Part shown: in pieces, positions 1-8,390 of the stretch
Layout of the letters: each line of letters opens with the position of its first letter
Position numbering within the stretch: position 1 is the stretch's first letter
NCBI GenBank assembly: GCA_964583095.1
Contig: CAZOVB010000014.1
Coordinates: 1 to 64,000 of the forward strand
Source: CAZOVB01 sp964583095
GTDB taxonomy: Bacteria; Planctomycetota; Phycisphaerae; SM23-33
Direction of reading: 5' to 3'
DNA length: 64,000 bases
The notes under the pieces: model-generated
Told to the model about the DNA's origin: nothing
What the model saw: the letters and a program-made list of their open reading frames with translations, nothing else
Database searches by the model: none
Position numbers and translations under genes: made by a program

Positions 1-1
1 C

Positions 2-1678
2 GAGCAGAGCCGCACGAACAACGCCGCCAACGAGATCACCGGCATCACCGAGACCGCGAATGACCCCGTCTGGATCGACCCGGCCTACGACAAGGCCGGC
101 AGCATGATCTCGGGCCCCAAGCCGGGGGCCGAGACCGAAGGCCACGGGTACGTCTACGACGCGTGGAATCGCCTGCGCCGGGTCTTTACCGACGCCGACA
201 GCGACGATACCTTCGATGCCGGCGAGACCGTCCACCAGGAAAGCCGCTACGACGGCCTCAACCGCCGCATTGTCCGCATCGCCGGCAGCGGCTCCTCCTG
301 GCTGCGGACCGACTTCTACTACAACGCCTCGTGGCAGATCATCGAAGAGAAGGTCTCCGCCACCCAGACCACCTTCGCCGCCGCAGCCGCCGCTTCCACC
401 ACGGCCAGGTACCAGTACGTCTGGGACCTGCGATATATCGACTCGCCCGTTCTTCGCGATGAGGACCTCGACAGCGACGGCGACTGCAAGGACGATGAGC
501 CCGCCGGCTCCGAGCGGCTCTGCTACGCCAACGACGCCAACTTCAACGTCACCGCCCTTGTAGAAACCGACGGCTCCGCAGCCGAGCGGTACATCTACGA
601 CGCCTACGGCCAGCCCACCCTCTACGACGACACCTGGTCCACGACCATCACCGAATCCGCCTCCAAAGCCAACGAACTCCGCTTCTGCGGTTACGTCTAC
701 GACCCCATCGTCGGCCTCTACCATGTCCGCTACCGCACCTACCATCCGACGCTGGGCAGGTGGGTGCAGCGGGATCCGTTATTGTGGCATACTCCTCAAT
801 ATCAGTACTGTGGTTCGAAACCACTTACCACCAGAGATATATATGGGCTTGAGGAAGGCCCCGGCAACATCCCCGTCGAATATGTCGATCCCATGACAGC
901 CTATCTTAGAATTGTGGGGCGACTGACAATGGCGAAGTCTCGCCTCATGGAGCTCGAAAGATGGCTCCGAGAAAGTCCTAAGGAGACACAGTATCTTGTT
1001 GATCGAATTGCACATGGATACGACATATACAACTTAATGCGATTAGGCTTAGAAGGAGATAAGGACAAGTTGGCTCGGATAACGGCAGAAAACTTCGGGC
1101 CTATGACCGAAGACGAGATGCGGAAATGGCAGGACGAAAGCGTAAAATGGATCATTCGCCACCAGAACATGCTCCAGGCCCTCAAGAACAGGCAGCTGGC
1201 AGCAGCGATGGCATTGTTGCGCCTAAGAGATGTAGTTCCGGAGCTCGAAGCAAAGAAGAATTACATATATACGTATATCACGAAGCCCGCTTTGGACAAG
1301 ACTGCAAGTAGGATGCGGAGCATCTTCTTTGGAGAGAGTTCGAACGTCGTCGCTGGGACAGGGGTTGCTGCCGCTTGCCCAAAAGACCCAGGTTCTGTGC
1401 TCCTGGTAGGCGGGGCAGTTCTTGTACTGGGCATAGCGATTGAGATAGATATTGCTACAGAAGACAAGATACCCATTCCGAGGATGAGAAGGAAGAAGAA
1501 GGTGTACGGATGTAAATGCAAGAGGCGTGGTCCAGTGGACGAGAACTGCCCGTCAATCGTAACAGGTTTCGGTCCTGATCGTATCACAGCATGTCGAATG
1601 GCCAAGGGTCTGGTGCCCTCTCAATGCTATATGCGAGGTGCGACGTATGGGCACTGCGTACCCTTCGTCGCTAATTGA
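2..1678 (+). CDS. RHS repeat-associated core protein with variable C-terminal toxin-like tip (5' end outside window)
   Basis: The reading frame is open from the first bases of the window, so the N-terminus is missing. The first part carries YD-type RHS repeats, then a typical RHS core with motifs such as YDAYGQPTLYD, GYVYDPIVGLYHVRYR and LGRWVQRDPL, ending at DIYGL near base 850. In known RHS proteins the shell encloses a C-terminal toxin that is released after this core. Here the tip (about 270 residues) is visibly AT-richer than the core. It has a helical charged stretch, a hydrophobic segment near bases 1345-1440 and a basic Cys-rich end (CKCKRRGPVDENC, ending GATYGHC). I recognise no enzyme family in the tip. 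Bases 1-138 are nearly repeated at 3233-3374. The RHS call is secure; toxin activity is inferred from architecture. Confidence 0.9.
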   Translation, partial: EQSRTNNAANEITGITETANDPVWIDPAYDKAGSMISGPKPGAETEGHGYVYDAWNRLRRVFTDADSDDTFDAGETVHQESRYDGLNRRIVRIAGSGSSWLRTDFYYNASWQIIEEKVSATQTTFAAAAAASTTARYQYVWDLRYIDSPVLRDEDLDSDGDCKDDEPAGSERLCYANDANFNVTALVETDGSAAERYIYDAYGQPTLYDDTWSTTITESASKANELRFCGYVYDPIVGLYHVRYRTYHPTLGRWVQRDPLLWHTPQYQYCGSKPLTTRDIYGLEEGPGNIPVEYVDPMTAYLRIVGRLTMAKSRLMELERWLRESPKETQYLVDRIAHGYDIYNLMRLGLEGDKDKLARITAENFGPMTEDEMRKWQDESVKWIIRHQNMLQALKNRQLAAAMALLRLRDVVPELEAKKNYIYTYITKPALDKTASRMRSIFFGESSNVVAGTGVAAACPKDPGSVLLVGGAVLVLGIAIEIDIATEDKIPIPRMRRKKKVYGCKCKRRGPVDENCPSIVTGFGPDRITACRMAKGLVPSQCYMRGATYGHCVPFVAN

Positions 1679-1727
1679 CTCGTATTGTGTTACAATCAAA
1701 TGCCGTCTTTGTTTGTGGGTGCAGAAC

Positions 1728-2756
1728 ATGAATATGATCGCCTATCATCATAACATTTGTGCGGTTATCCGGCAGGGCTGCCTGTCTGATTGCAGGACTT
1801 TATTGCAGGAATGTCCGGCGTTGATGTGGGTTCGCCCGCCTGAGGAACTGATCCATGCGCAGCCTCCCATGCACGTGGCCGCTCGCCAGGCTCCGGTGCT
1901 CATGCGTGCACTGTCGAAACTTGGCATTCCGATCGACCAACGGGACGGTTCTGGATGCACCGCGCTAATGGTGCTGATCCAGCAGCTTTCTCCCCTGTCG
2001 CTGGTCAAGCAGACATTGAAACTGGGGGCCGATCCGAATGCCCAGGACGACAACGGTGTCTCCTGCCTGATGAGATGCTGCATGGTTGACAGCAGAGACC
2101 GAGCAGAAGTCTTGCTGGCCTCCGGTGGCGACCCACTGAGCATGGACCGGGACGGATCCACCAGCATCGAGTGGGCCGAGAGTTGGTCGTCGGAGGAACT
2201 GGTCTCGCTGCTGTCCAAGGCGGCCGGGTGCGGGGTTCAAACAGAATCGTTCGTGCCCCTCAGCAAGGCCGTGGAGTTGCTGGCCGCCGGAGATATGCAG
2301 CGGCTCGAAGACCTTCTGGCCCGGTTTCCGCGCTTGGGGCAAGATCAACTCCTTTGCGACGGGGGGTCGAGCCCCCTGCTGCACTGCGCTGTGGAAGAAC
2401 ATCCCGAGCAGATTGAAGCACTGGTCAAAATGGGTGTGGAGGTGGATCAGCGAGACACGCTCGGAGACACAGCTCTGGCGATGGCGATTTCAAACGGTGC
2501 GGGCCTGGAGACGATCGACCTTCTGCTTCGCCTGGGGGCAAATCCAAATGCGGAGAATGAATCCGGGGAGACTCCGTTTGCACGGTCTTGCTCTGCCGGG
2601 CATCTGCCCGCAGCCAAACGCCTCTTTCGAGCTGGCGCCAATCCTCGCCACCGTGACATGAGCGGCTCATCCTGCCTGGACTGGACAAGGCAGTGGGCCT
2701 CGGAAGCGTTTGTCTCCTGGCTCGAAGGCGTACTGCACGACCATACCGGAAGGTAG
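1728..2756 (+). CDS. Ankyrin-repeat protein, candidate immunity protein for the upstream RHS tip
   Basis: The 342-residue product contains ankyrin-type repeats, recognisable from LGADPNAQDDNGVSCLM, GVEVDQRDTLGDTALAMAI and LGANPNAENESGETPFA. It appears to hold two blocks of repeats, each closing with a similar SMDRDGSTSIEWAESW or HRDMSGSSCLDWTRQW segment, which suggests internal duplication. No signal peptide is visible, so it is probably cytosolic. The ATG at 1728 is preferred because earlier in-frame starts lie inside the RHS gene and encode non-ankyrin sequence; no strong ribosome-binding site is visible. It lies 49 bases after the RHS stop on the same strand. Ankyrin proteins are a known class of immunity protein in polymorphic toxin loci, so a toxin-neutralising role is a reasonable but unproven inference. 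Confidence 0.75.
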   Translation: MNMIAYHHNICAVIRQGCLSDCRTLLQECPALMWVRPPEELIHAQPPMHVAARQAPVLMRALSKLGIPIDQRDGSGCTALMVLIQQLSPLSLVKQTLKLGADPNAQDDNGVSCLMRCCMVDSRDRAEVLLASGGDPLSMDRDGSTSIEWAESWSSEELVSLLSKAAGCGVQTESFVPLSKAVELLAAGDMQRLEDLLARFPRLGQDQLLCDGGSSPLLHCAVEEHPEQIEALVKMGVEVDQRDTLGDTALAMAISNGAGLETIDLLLRLGANPNAENESGETPFARSCSAGHLPAAKRLFRAGANPRHRDMSGSSCLDWTRQWASEAFVSWLEGVLHDHTGR

Positions 2757-2974
2757 GGACAGTGGGCCTGTGATCTCGAAGCGGAGTCGGACATGCTCAG
2801 ACGTCAAAAGCCCTGGGCGCCCTTACAGGGCTCGGGTTGTAATGTTGCTCGATACCAGGGGTTACGGACTTCGTCCTTCGGCTGCGCTCAGGACTGCGGC
2901 CTGCACCCCAGGCTACATTCTGGTCGCCCTTACAGGGCTACGAAATGCGGAGAAATGCGGGACAGTGGGCCTGT
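2756..2974. repeat. REP-like palindromic element between 16-bp direct repeats
   Basis: The non-coding stretch 2757-3062 holds this element. GGGACAGTGGGCCTGT occurs at 2756-2771 and again at 2959-2974. Between them the palindrome GCCCTTACAGGGC occurs twice (2819 and 2926), with an imperfect inverted repeat GTCCT...AGGAC at about 2871-2895. The first direct repeat begins at the last base of the ankyrin stop codon. No transposase is present. The arrangement resembles a REP doublet or a small non-autonomous element. It may have helped move the neighbouring rhs fragment. Confidence 0.6.
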
Positions 2975-3062
2975 CGAAAATCCCCTGATCTTTGTACGTT
3001 CTGATCATGTTGTGTGGTAGGATGTTCCTTGTTGTGATTGGCTGGCGGAGGCTGGCATTTGG

Positions 3063-3416
3063 TTGCCAAGGTGGAAGGACGCGGAGACCGAGATGGTGAA
3101 ACGTCAAGAGCTTCAGCAGGGAGAGCTTTCCATCGCCTCCGAGCGGCAGCGGCGGCAGCAGTTCGGGTATGATGGGCTGGGCAATTGGCTGACCTTTAAC
3201 TCCGATGACGGGGATGGCAGTTCGTGGGACATCGAGCAGAGTCGCACGAACAACCTGGCCAACGAGATCACCGGCATCACCGAAACCGCGAATGACCCGG
3301 TCTGGGTGGACCCCGCCTACGACGCAGCCGGCAGCATGATCTCGGGCCCCAGGCCGGGCGCCGAGACGGCCGAAACGGGTTTTCAGGCTTGGATACGAAT
3401 GCCAGAAGCGGCATGA
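3063..3416 (+). pseudogene. Orphan rhs fragment, truncated RHS repeat region
   Basis: A reading frame from a TTG codon encodes RHS-type sequence (FGYDGLGNWLTF, then NNLANEITGITETANDPVW). Bases 3233-3374 match window bases 1-138 nearly throughout, with scattered substitutions. After about 3375 the similarity ends abruptly and the frame closes after an unrelated tail at 3416, so RHS core and tip are absent. Part of the upstream stretch probably corresponds to RHS coding sequence lying before the window start. Displaced rhs fragments downstream of a main rhs gene are a known by-product of tip exchange. Whether this short frame is translated cannot be told; no ribosome-binding site is evident. 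Confidence 0.75.
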
Positions 3417-3640
3417 GTCCAATAATGCGTAAGGCGTCCCCCGATATCTCATCCGTGGTTTCTTCACCCATTCGCCTGATTTCTCTGCTCTTTGGCCCCG
3501 TTTCCTGGCTTTGGGCTCCGTCGCACACACAGGCCGGGCGCCCGGACGAACCCTTGACGTGGCCTGTCCCGACAGCGAAACTATGCTTCCAGTCACATGG
3601 AAAAGGGCTCCGCGATTTGACAAGGCAAGGGAGAGCTGCA

Positions 3641-4981
3641 ATGGGTATCGCAGGCGAGCGTATGGGTAAGAATTCCGAGACCTCACGGGGCTGGCGGGCT
3701 CCTGGCCCGGCGGTGGTGGCTCTGGTCTTGGCCCTGGCTGGGGCGGCTGGGCAGGCACAGGAGACCTGGGAGACATTCCAGGGCGATCCGGGCCGCACGG
3801 GCAATGTGGACCGGCCCGAGATACAGAAGCCCGAAATCCGATGGAAGACGCAGATCGGCATCTGCGGGTATCTCAACAACGCGGTCGTGGCCGAGGGCAA
3901 GGTCTGGGTGGGCTCTTCGGGCAACCTGCACAACCGCTCCGATGTCCGCGATGGAATCTGGTGCCTGGATCTGGCCACAGGCAAGGTGCTCTGGCACCGG
4001 CAGACGCCGATCGACGCCTGCGGGGTCCTGCTGGCCGGGGACAAGATCCTGGCCACCTGCGATGACGGCGCCTTGCGGGCCCTGGACGCGGCCGGGGGCA
4101 AGGTCCTCTGGAAGGTTCAGCGGGGAGGCGAGCTCTACGCCCAGCCGTTGCGGATGGGAAAGCGGGTGGTGGTGGGCGACTCTGGCGGCAACGTCCTGGC
4201 GGTGGAGATCGACACCGGGCAAGTGGCCTGGACGCGGAAGGTGGCCAACAGCCACACGCGCGGCGGGCTCAGCAGCGACGGCAAGGACATCTACGGCATC
4301 TGCCGGGAGGGGATCGCCTATCGCCTGACGCCCGAGGGCAAGGTGGTCTGGAGTCGGCTCATTTCCTCGGATTCCCAGTTGGATGCGTACCCCGCCCCGA
4401 CGGTGAAGGAGGGCGTGGTATACGCAGCCTTTGCGGCCGGGGTGTCGATACAGGGCCCGCGGCTGATCGCGCTGGATGCCGCGACCGGTAAGGAGCTCTG
4501 GAAGGCCTCGGACCCCAACCGTCGTGCGGGGCAGTACCGCAATCTTCGCAGCAGTCCGGCCCTGGCGGGGGAGTATCTGCTCATCGGCGAGCCGTACGGG
4601 AATCAGCTCCTGTTCCTTTCGGCCAAGACGGGGAAGGTCGCCGGTGGCATCGCCCTGGGCCAGGCGATGTTCCCGCACTGGCCCTCTCCGGTGGTGGCAG
4701 GAGATGTCGCCTACCTGCCCCGCCATGACGGGGCGCTGTACGCGGTTGACTGGAAGAAGCGATCGCAGCTCTGGTCGCTGTACATCGGGGATGTCGAGCA
4801 GATCGGCCCGGATCTGCCGACCAACCTGATGCCCGAAGGCTGGGACCACTCCGCCTGGAAGCCCGCGGTGGGCGACGCGCTGTACGCCACACCCGCCCTG
4901 GCCGGGGATGGGACGATTCTCATCGGCTCGGGGCAGGGCTGGTTTTACGCGATCGGCCAGGCCGGCGGGCAGAGCGACTGA
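3641..4981 (+). CDS. Exported PQQ-like (BamB-type) beta-propeller protein
   Basis: The 446-residue product begins with a likely signal peptide (APGPAVVALVLALAGAAGQAQ) and then contains repeated propeller blades of the PQQ/quinoprotein type, each with an ALDAATGKELW-like motif: CLDLATGKVLW, ALDAAGGKVLW, AVEIDTGQVAW, ALDAATGKELW. Such proteins bind partners or cofactors in the periplasm; no catalytic residues can be named here. The ATG at 3641 has a good purine-rich site (AAGGGAGAG) just upstream. The ATG at 3662, also in frame, would give a more compact signal peptide and is an alternative. The gene stands alone between the rhs fragment and the polyamine operon. No precise substrate can be given. 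Confidence 0.85.
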   Translation: MGIAGERMGKNSETSRGWRAPGPAVVALVLALAGAAGQAQETWETFQGDPGRTGNVDRPEIQKPEIRWKTQIGICGYLNNAVVAEGKVWVGSSGNLHNRSDVRDGIWCLDLATGKVLWHRQTPIDACGVLLAGDKILATCDDGALRALDAAGGKVLWKVQRGGELYAQPLRMGKRVVVGDSGGNVLAVEIDTGQVAWTRKVANSHTRGGLSSDGKDIYGICREGIAYRLTPEGKVVWSRLISSDSQLDAYPAPTVKEGVVYAAFAAGVSIQGPRLIALDAATGKELWKASDPNRRAGQYRNLRSSPALAGEYLLIGEPYGNQLLFLSAKTGKVAGGIALGQAMFPHWPSPVVAGDVAYLPRHDGALYAVDWKKRSQLWSLYIGDVEQIGPDLPTNLMPEGWDHSAWKPAVGDALYATPALAGDGTILIGSGQGWFYAIGQAGGQSD

Positions 4982-5350
4982 ACCTCCTGAGCCATGGCGG
5001 CAACTGAAGAGTCTTGCGGGTCGGAGGCGGATGCTCTCGGGTCCCTGGCCGGGCGTTTCGGGGGCGCTCGGGGGCAAGAAAACGCATTTTTCCGGGCGAT
5101 TCGGCCCGTCGGGGGCACGTATGCTATTGACATTTCTCGCCCGTATTTGTCGAATATGCGCTGGTTTGTCCGATACAATTCCCCACGGCGCAAGGCCTCT
5201 TACTGCCGGGTATGGACGGACGAACCCATTACCTTGTAACCGGTGTGACAGCAAGGCGTTGCGGCCTGGAAGGCGCCGCAGAGATCTCCTTGCAGACGAA
5301 AGACTATCAGGCCCTGCGTCCTCGATGGATGACAAGGGAGGAGTGCGCTA
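4982..5350 (+). other. Intergenic region upstream of speD, possible promoter and 5' leader
   Basis: This 369-base stretch has no convincing gene. TTGACA at 5127-5132 is a perfect -35 hexamer, but the best partner, GAATAT at 5152-5157, is 19 bases away. TACAAT at 5174-5179 looks like a -10 box but has no -35 at normal spacing. If transcription begins near either, the speD leader would be about 170-190 bases. The stretch 5255-5275 contains a GC-rich segment that could pair (GGCCTGGAAGGCGCC), but I recognise no riboswitch class. Confidence 0.35.
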
Positions 5351-5761
5351 TTGACCACCTTCCAGCAGACACACGACAAGCCCTCCGCGTCGGAGCATTG
5401 TTCCAGCCAGGGCGCGGTTCGTTTTGTAGGTTCTCACCTGATCATCGAAATGTGGGATTCGCCGCATTTTACCGACGCGGACGTGATCGACACGACGCTG
5501 CGTCAGGCCGTGAGCGACTGCGGCGCCACCCTGCTGAGCATGCACCTGCATGAGTTCTCTCCCAACGGCGGGATCTCGGGCGTGGGCATCCTGGCCGAAT
5601 CTCACATCAGCATCCACACCTGGCCGGAGTACGGTTATGCGGCGCTGGACCTGTTTACCTGCGGGACCATCGATCCGTACAAGGCCGTGCCCGCCCTTCG
5701 CGAAGGGCTCGAGCCGGGCAGTATCCAAGTAAGCGAAATGAAGAGAGGCATCCTGCCATGA
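5351..5761 (+). CDS. speD: S-adenosylmethionine decarboxylase proenzyme
   Basis: SpeD decarboxylates S-adenosylmethionine to supply the aminopropyl donor for spermidine synthesis. The 136-residue product is a little longer than the usual bacterial class Ib enzyme because of an N-terminal extension. The self-cleavage site is plain: AESHISIHTWPEYGY, with cleavage between Glu83 and Ser84, Ser84 becoming the pyruvoyl group. Other family features are HLIIEMWD near residue 30 and DLFTCG near residue 100. The start is a TTG at 5351, supported by AGGGAGGAG at about 5335-5343. The stop overlaps the speE start as ATGA, so the two are translationally coupled. Confidence 0.95.
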   Translation: MTTFQQTHDKPSASEHCSSQGAVRFVGSHLIIEMWDSPHFTDADVIDTTLRQAVSDCGATLLSMHLHEFSPNGGISGVGILAESHISIHTWPEYGYAALDLFTCGTIDPYKAVPALREGLEPGSIQVSEMKRGILP

Positions 5762-7035
5762 CGCTTGAACAGAATACATCGTTTCAGGAGAAGTGGCCTG
5801 CGGGCGTGATGGCCGGCTACGAGGTCACCGAGAGTCTCTGCGAGCAGCAGACCCCGCATCAGAGCATGCAACTGCTTGAGACCGAGGCCTTTGGGCGCAT
5901 GCTCGTGCTGGACGGCTACGTCCAGACGACCGAGAAGGACGAGTTCATCTACCACGAGATGATGTCCCACGTGCCGATGTTCTCCCATCCGGATCCCAGG
6001 AAGGTCCTGATCATCGGCGGCGGGGATGGCGGAATCCTGCGAGAGGTGCTTCGCCACCGGCAGGTAGAGCAGGCCACGATGGTGGAGATCGACCAGAGCG
6101 TGATCGATTTTTCCCGGAGTCAACTGCCCTCCATCTGCGCCGAGGCCTTTGACGACCCCCGCAGCCGTATCGTCATCGACGACGGGGCCCGGTTCGCCGC
6201 CTCCTGCCGGGAAACCTTCGATGTGATCATCGTGGATTCGCCCGATCCGGTAGGCCCTGCGAGGGTGCTGTTTACCGAGACGTTCTACCGGAACCTGGCC
6301 CGCTGTCTGGCTGCGTGCGGAATGATCGCGCGCCAGACCGGCTCGACCTTCCTCCAGCCCGATGAGCTGCCCCACCAGGTCTGGCTTGCCCGGAAGCATT
6401 TTCCGCACGTCGCGGCCTACACCTTCGCGGTGCCGACGTACATCGGCGGGCTGTTTTCGGCGATGCTGGCCTCGAATGATCCCGAGGCCGGGAACCTGGA
6501 CTACAACGAACTGACCCGGCGATTTGGCGCGGTGCAAGGGGAGTTCGACTACTACAATCCCGGCTTGCACCTGGGGGCGTTCCACCTGCCCGGCTACGTC
6601 CGCAAGCGCCTGGAGGCCGGCGAGAAGCTCCCGCAGCCCAAGGCCGCCCCGGGAGCTGCCAACGCTTTCGGCTGGGAGCTGCAACTGGACCTGTACGACT
6701 GCGACCCGGAGCGGATTTCCTCCGAGCAGGCCCTGCGCGACTACGCACGGGAGCTCTGCGAGGCCATCGACATGAAGGCCTACGGCCAGGCGCTGCTGCC
6801 CTACTTCGGAGAGAACTCCGAGATCACCAAGGGCTACTCGCTGCTGCAGTTCATCGAGACCAGCTCAATTACAGGCCACTTCTCCGAGTACACGGGAACG
6901 GCCTACCTGAACGTCTTCTCGTGCAAGACTTTCGATCCGGAAGTGGTCAAGGAGTTCTCCCTGCGGTTCTTCGGCGCCAAGCGGGCGGCGGCGGTGTTCA
7001 CCACTCGCGGCCACCTGCCGGCCACGGGAGAATAG
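5758..7035 (+). CDS. speE: Spermidine synthase with C-terminal SpeD-like domain
   Basis: The first ~285 residues are a standard polyamine aminopropyltransferase: IIGGGDGGILREVLRH at 85-100 binds decarboxylated SAM, and VDSPDPVGPA with Asp160 is the catalytic loop. The protein is 425 residues, about 140 longer than typical SpeE. The extra C-terminal part, residues ~303-418, starts GWELQLDLYDCDPE and contains HFSEYTGTAYLNVFSCKTFDPE, which lines up with HTWPEYGYAALDLFTCGTIDP of the neighbouring SpeD. In that alignment the pyruvoyl serine is replaced by Thr368, although serines lie beside it. An SpeD-fold domain is known at the N-terminus of human spermine synthase, where it mediates dimerisation; here it is at the other end. 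A structural or regulatory role is inferred. Confidence 0.92.
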   Translation: MTLEQNTSFQEKWPAGVMAGYEVTESLCEQQTPHQSMQLLETEAFGRMLVLDGYVQTTEKDEFIYHEMMSHVPMFSHPDPRKVLIIGGGDGGILREVLRHRQVEQATMVEIDQSVIDFSRSQLPSICAEAFDDPRSRIVIDDGARFAASCRETFDVIIVDSPDPVGPARVLFTETFYRNLARCLAACGMIARQTGSTFLQPDELPHQVWLARKHFPHVAAYTFAVPTYIGGLFSAMLASNDPEAGNLDYNELTRRFGAVQGEFDYYNPGLHLGAFHLPGYVRKRLEAGEKLPQPKAAPGAANAFGWELQLDLYDCDPERISSEQALRDYARELCEAIDMKAYGQALLPYFGENSEITKGYSLLQFIETSSITGHFSEYTGTAYLNVFSCKTFDPEVVKEFSLRFFGAKRAAAVFTTRGHLPATGE

Positions 7036-7103
7036 GCAACCGGGCCGTTGACCGCCAGGGGCCGGAAGCCTACCGTGGAAGGAAGCTTCCATGGGAGAAC
7101 GAC

Positions 7104-8390
7104 ATGAGCGACCTGGCCGGGAGAATCGAAAACGCCAACCTGCGGGCGATGGAACTCGTCCTGCGCGCCGAACCTGTGTGGATAGACGTCCAGCCGCTGG
7201 GGCAATTCCTGGCCGACCTGCCCGGCCGGACCGTCCTGCACAACGGACCTCCCATCGAGCCGGAGAACCTGCCTCCCCTGCTGCGCACGAGCATCTGCGG
7301 AGCAGCGGTGCATGAGGGATTGGCCGACGATCTTGACCAGGCCTGGCAGCGCGTGCTCGACCAGCGGATCCATCTTCGCCCGGCCCGGGACTTCGCCTGC
7401 GCCTGCGGGGGCGCCCAGGCGATTACCGCTTCGACGCCGATGCAAATCGTCGAGAATCGCCGGACGCAGAAGCGCGGGGCGGTGGCCTTCCAGGAAGGTC
7501 CCTCGGCCGACTGTCTCCGCTGGGGACGCTACAACTCCGTGATCTCCGAGCGGATGAGCTGGTTTTCCGGCGAGCTTGGCCCGGTGCTGGGCGGTGCGCT
7601 TCGCGACGTGGAGGGGATCGACCTGCGGAGCATCGTCGGGCCCGCCACGGCCATGGGCGACGAAAACCACTGCCGCCAGGAGGCTTCCTCCTCCCTGCTG
7701 TTTCGCAGGCTCGCATCGCTGCTGGTTCGCAATCAGATGCCCGGGCCGGTAAGGCAGCGCGTCTTGACCTGGCTGGCCGAGAACGGGCGGTTCTTCCTGC
7801 ATGTTCTCATGGCCGCGGCGGTGGCGGTGGCTGAAGGCATCGACGCCCTGGCCGACTGCACGGTCGTGACCACGCTGGCCGGCAACGGCTACCAGTTCGG
7901 CATCCAGGTCGCGGGCTTGGGCAAGCGGTGGTTCACCGCCCCCTGCCCCACCTGCGAGGGGGCGTTTGTGGATCCGGCCTACGACGCATCGGTAGCAGGA
8001 GCCTACTGCGGCGACAGCAGCATGGTCGAGACCTGGGGGTTCGGCGCCTCGGCCGCAGCCGCAGGACCGACGTTCATACGGGCAGCGGGGGGAGACATGG
8101 CCCTTGCTCTTGCCCGCACGGCCGAGGCCAGGCGGTACTGCCTGGGCGAGCACGACTGGGCCCCGATCCCGGCCGACGACTTCCGAGGCCCGGCGGTGGG
8201 CATCGATATCCGCCGCGTGTTGGAGACCGGAATCCTGCCCACCTGCCATGGTGGGATGCACCACGTGCAGGGGGGTCTGGCCGGCATCGGCGCCATCCGG
8301 GTCCCCCGCTCCTGCTTCGCCCAGGCGGCTGAGGCGATGGGGCTCTCAGGCCCCGCCGGATTCAAGCCCGAGAGGAACGCATCGGCATGA
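7104..8390 (+). CDS. DUF1116 protein (AllG/YlbE-like carbamoyltransferase-subunit family)
   Basis: The 428-residue product shows the conserved blocks of DUF1116: GDENHCRQEASSSLLFRRL, GNGYQFGIQVAGLGKRWFTA, YCGDSSMVETWGFGASAAAA, GPAVGIDIRRVLETGILP and GGMHHVQGGLAGIGAI. Members include AllG (YlbE), a subunit of oxamate carbamoyltransferase that works with AllF (FdrA) and AllH in allantoin breakdown. Neither partner is in this window. The ATG at 7104 is chosen because the DUF1116 sequence begins there; upstream in-frame codons overlap speE. It follows speE by 68 bases, and its stop overlaps the next start as ATGA. A carbamoyl- or phosphoryl-transfer role linked to polyamines or arginine is possible but is inference only. 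Confidence 0.82.
   Translation: MSDLAGRIENANLRAMELVLRAEPVWIDVQPLGQFLADLPGRTVLHNGPPIEPENLPPLLRTSICGAAVHEGLADDLDQAWQRVLDQRIHLRPARDFACACGGAQAITASTPMQIVENRRTQKRGAVAFQEGPSADCLRWGRYNSVISERMSWFSGELGPVLGGALRDVEGIDLRSIVGPATAMGDENHCRQEASSSLLFRRLASLLVRNQMPGPVRQRVLTWLAENGRFFLHVLMAAAVAVAEGIDALADCTVVTTLAGNGYQFGIQVAGLGKRWFTAPCPTCEGAFVDPAYDASVAGAYCGDSSMVETWGFGASAAAAGPTFIRAAGGDMALALARTAEARRYCLGEHDWAPIPADDFRGPAVGIDIRRVLETGILPTCHGGMHHVQGGLAGIGAIRVPRSCFAQAAEAMGLSGPAGFKPERNASA

Noticed and set aside
1675..1696. TTGACT and TACAAT before the ankyrin gene, looking like a promoter
   Set aside because: The spacing is only 10 bases, too short for a sigma70-type promoter.
3617..3645. TTGACA just upstream of the PQQ-like gene
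   Set aside because: Its -10 position would fall on the start codon and has no matching hexamer.
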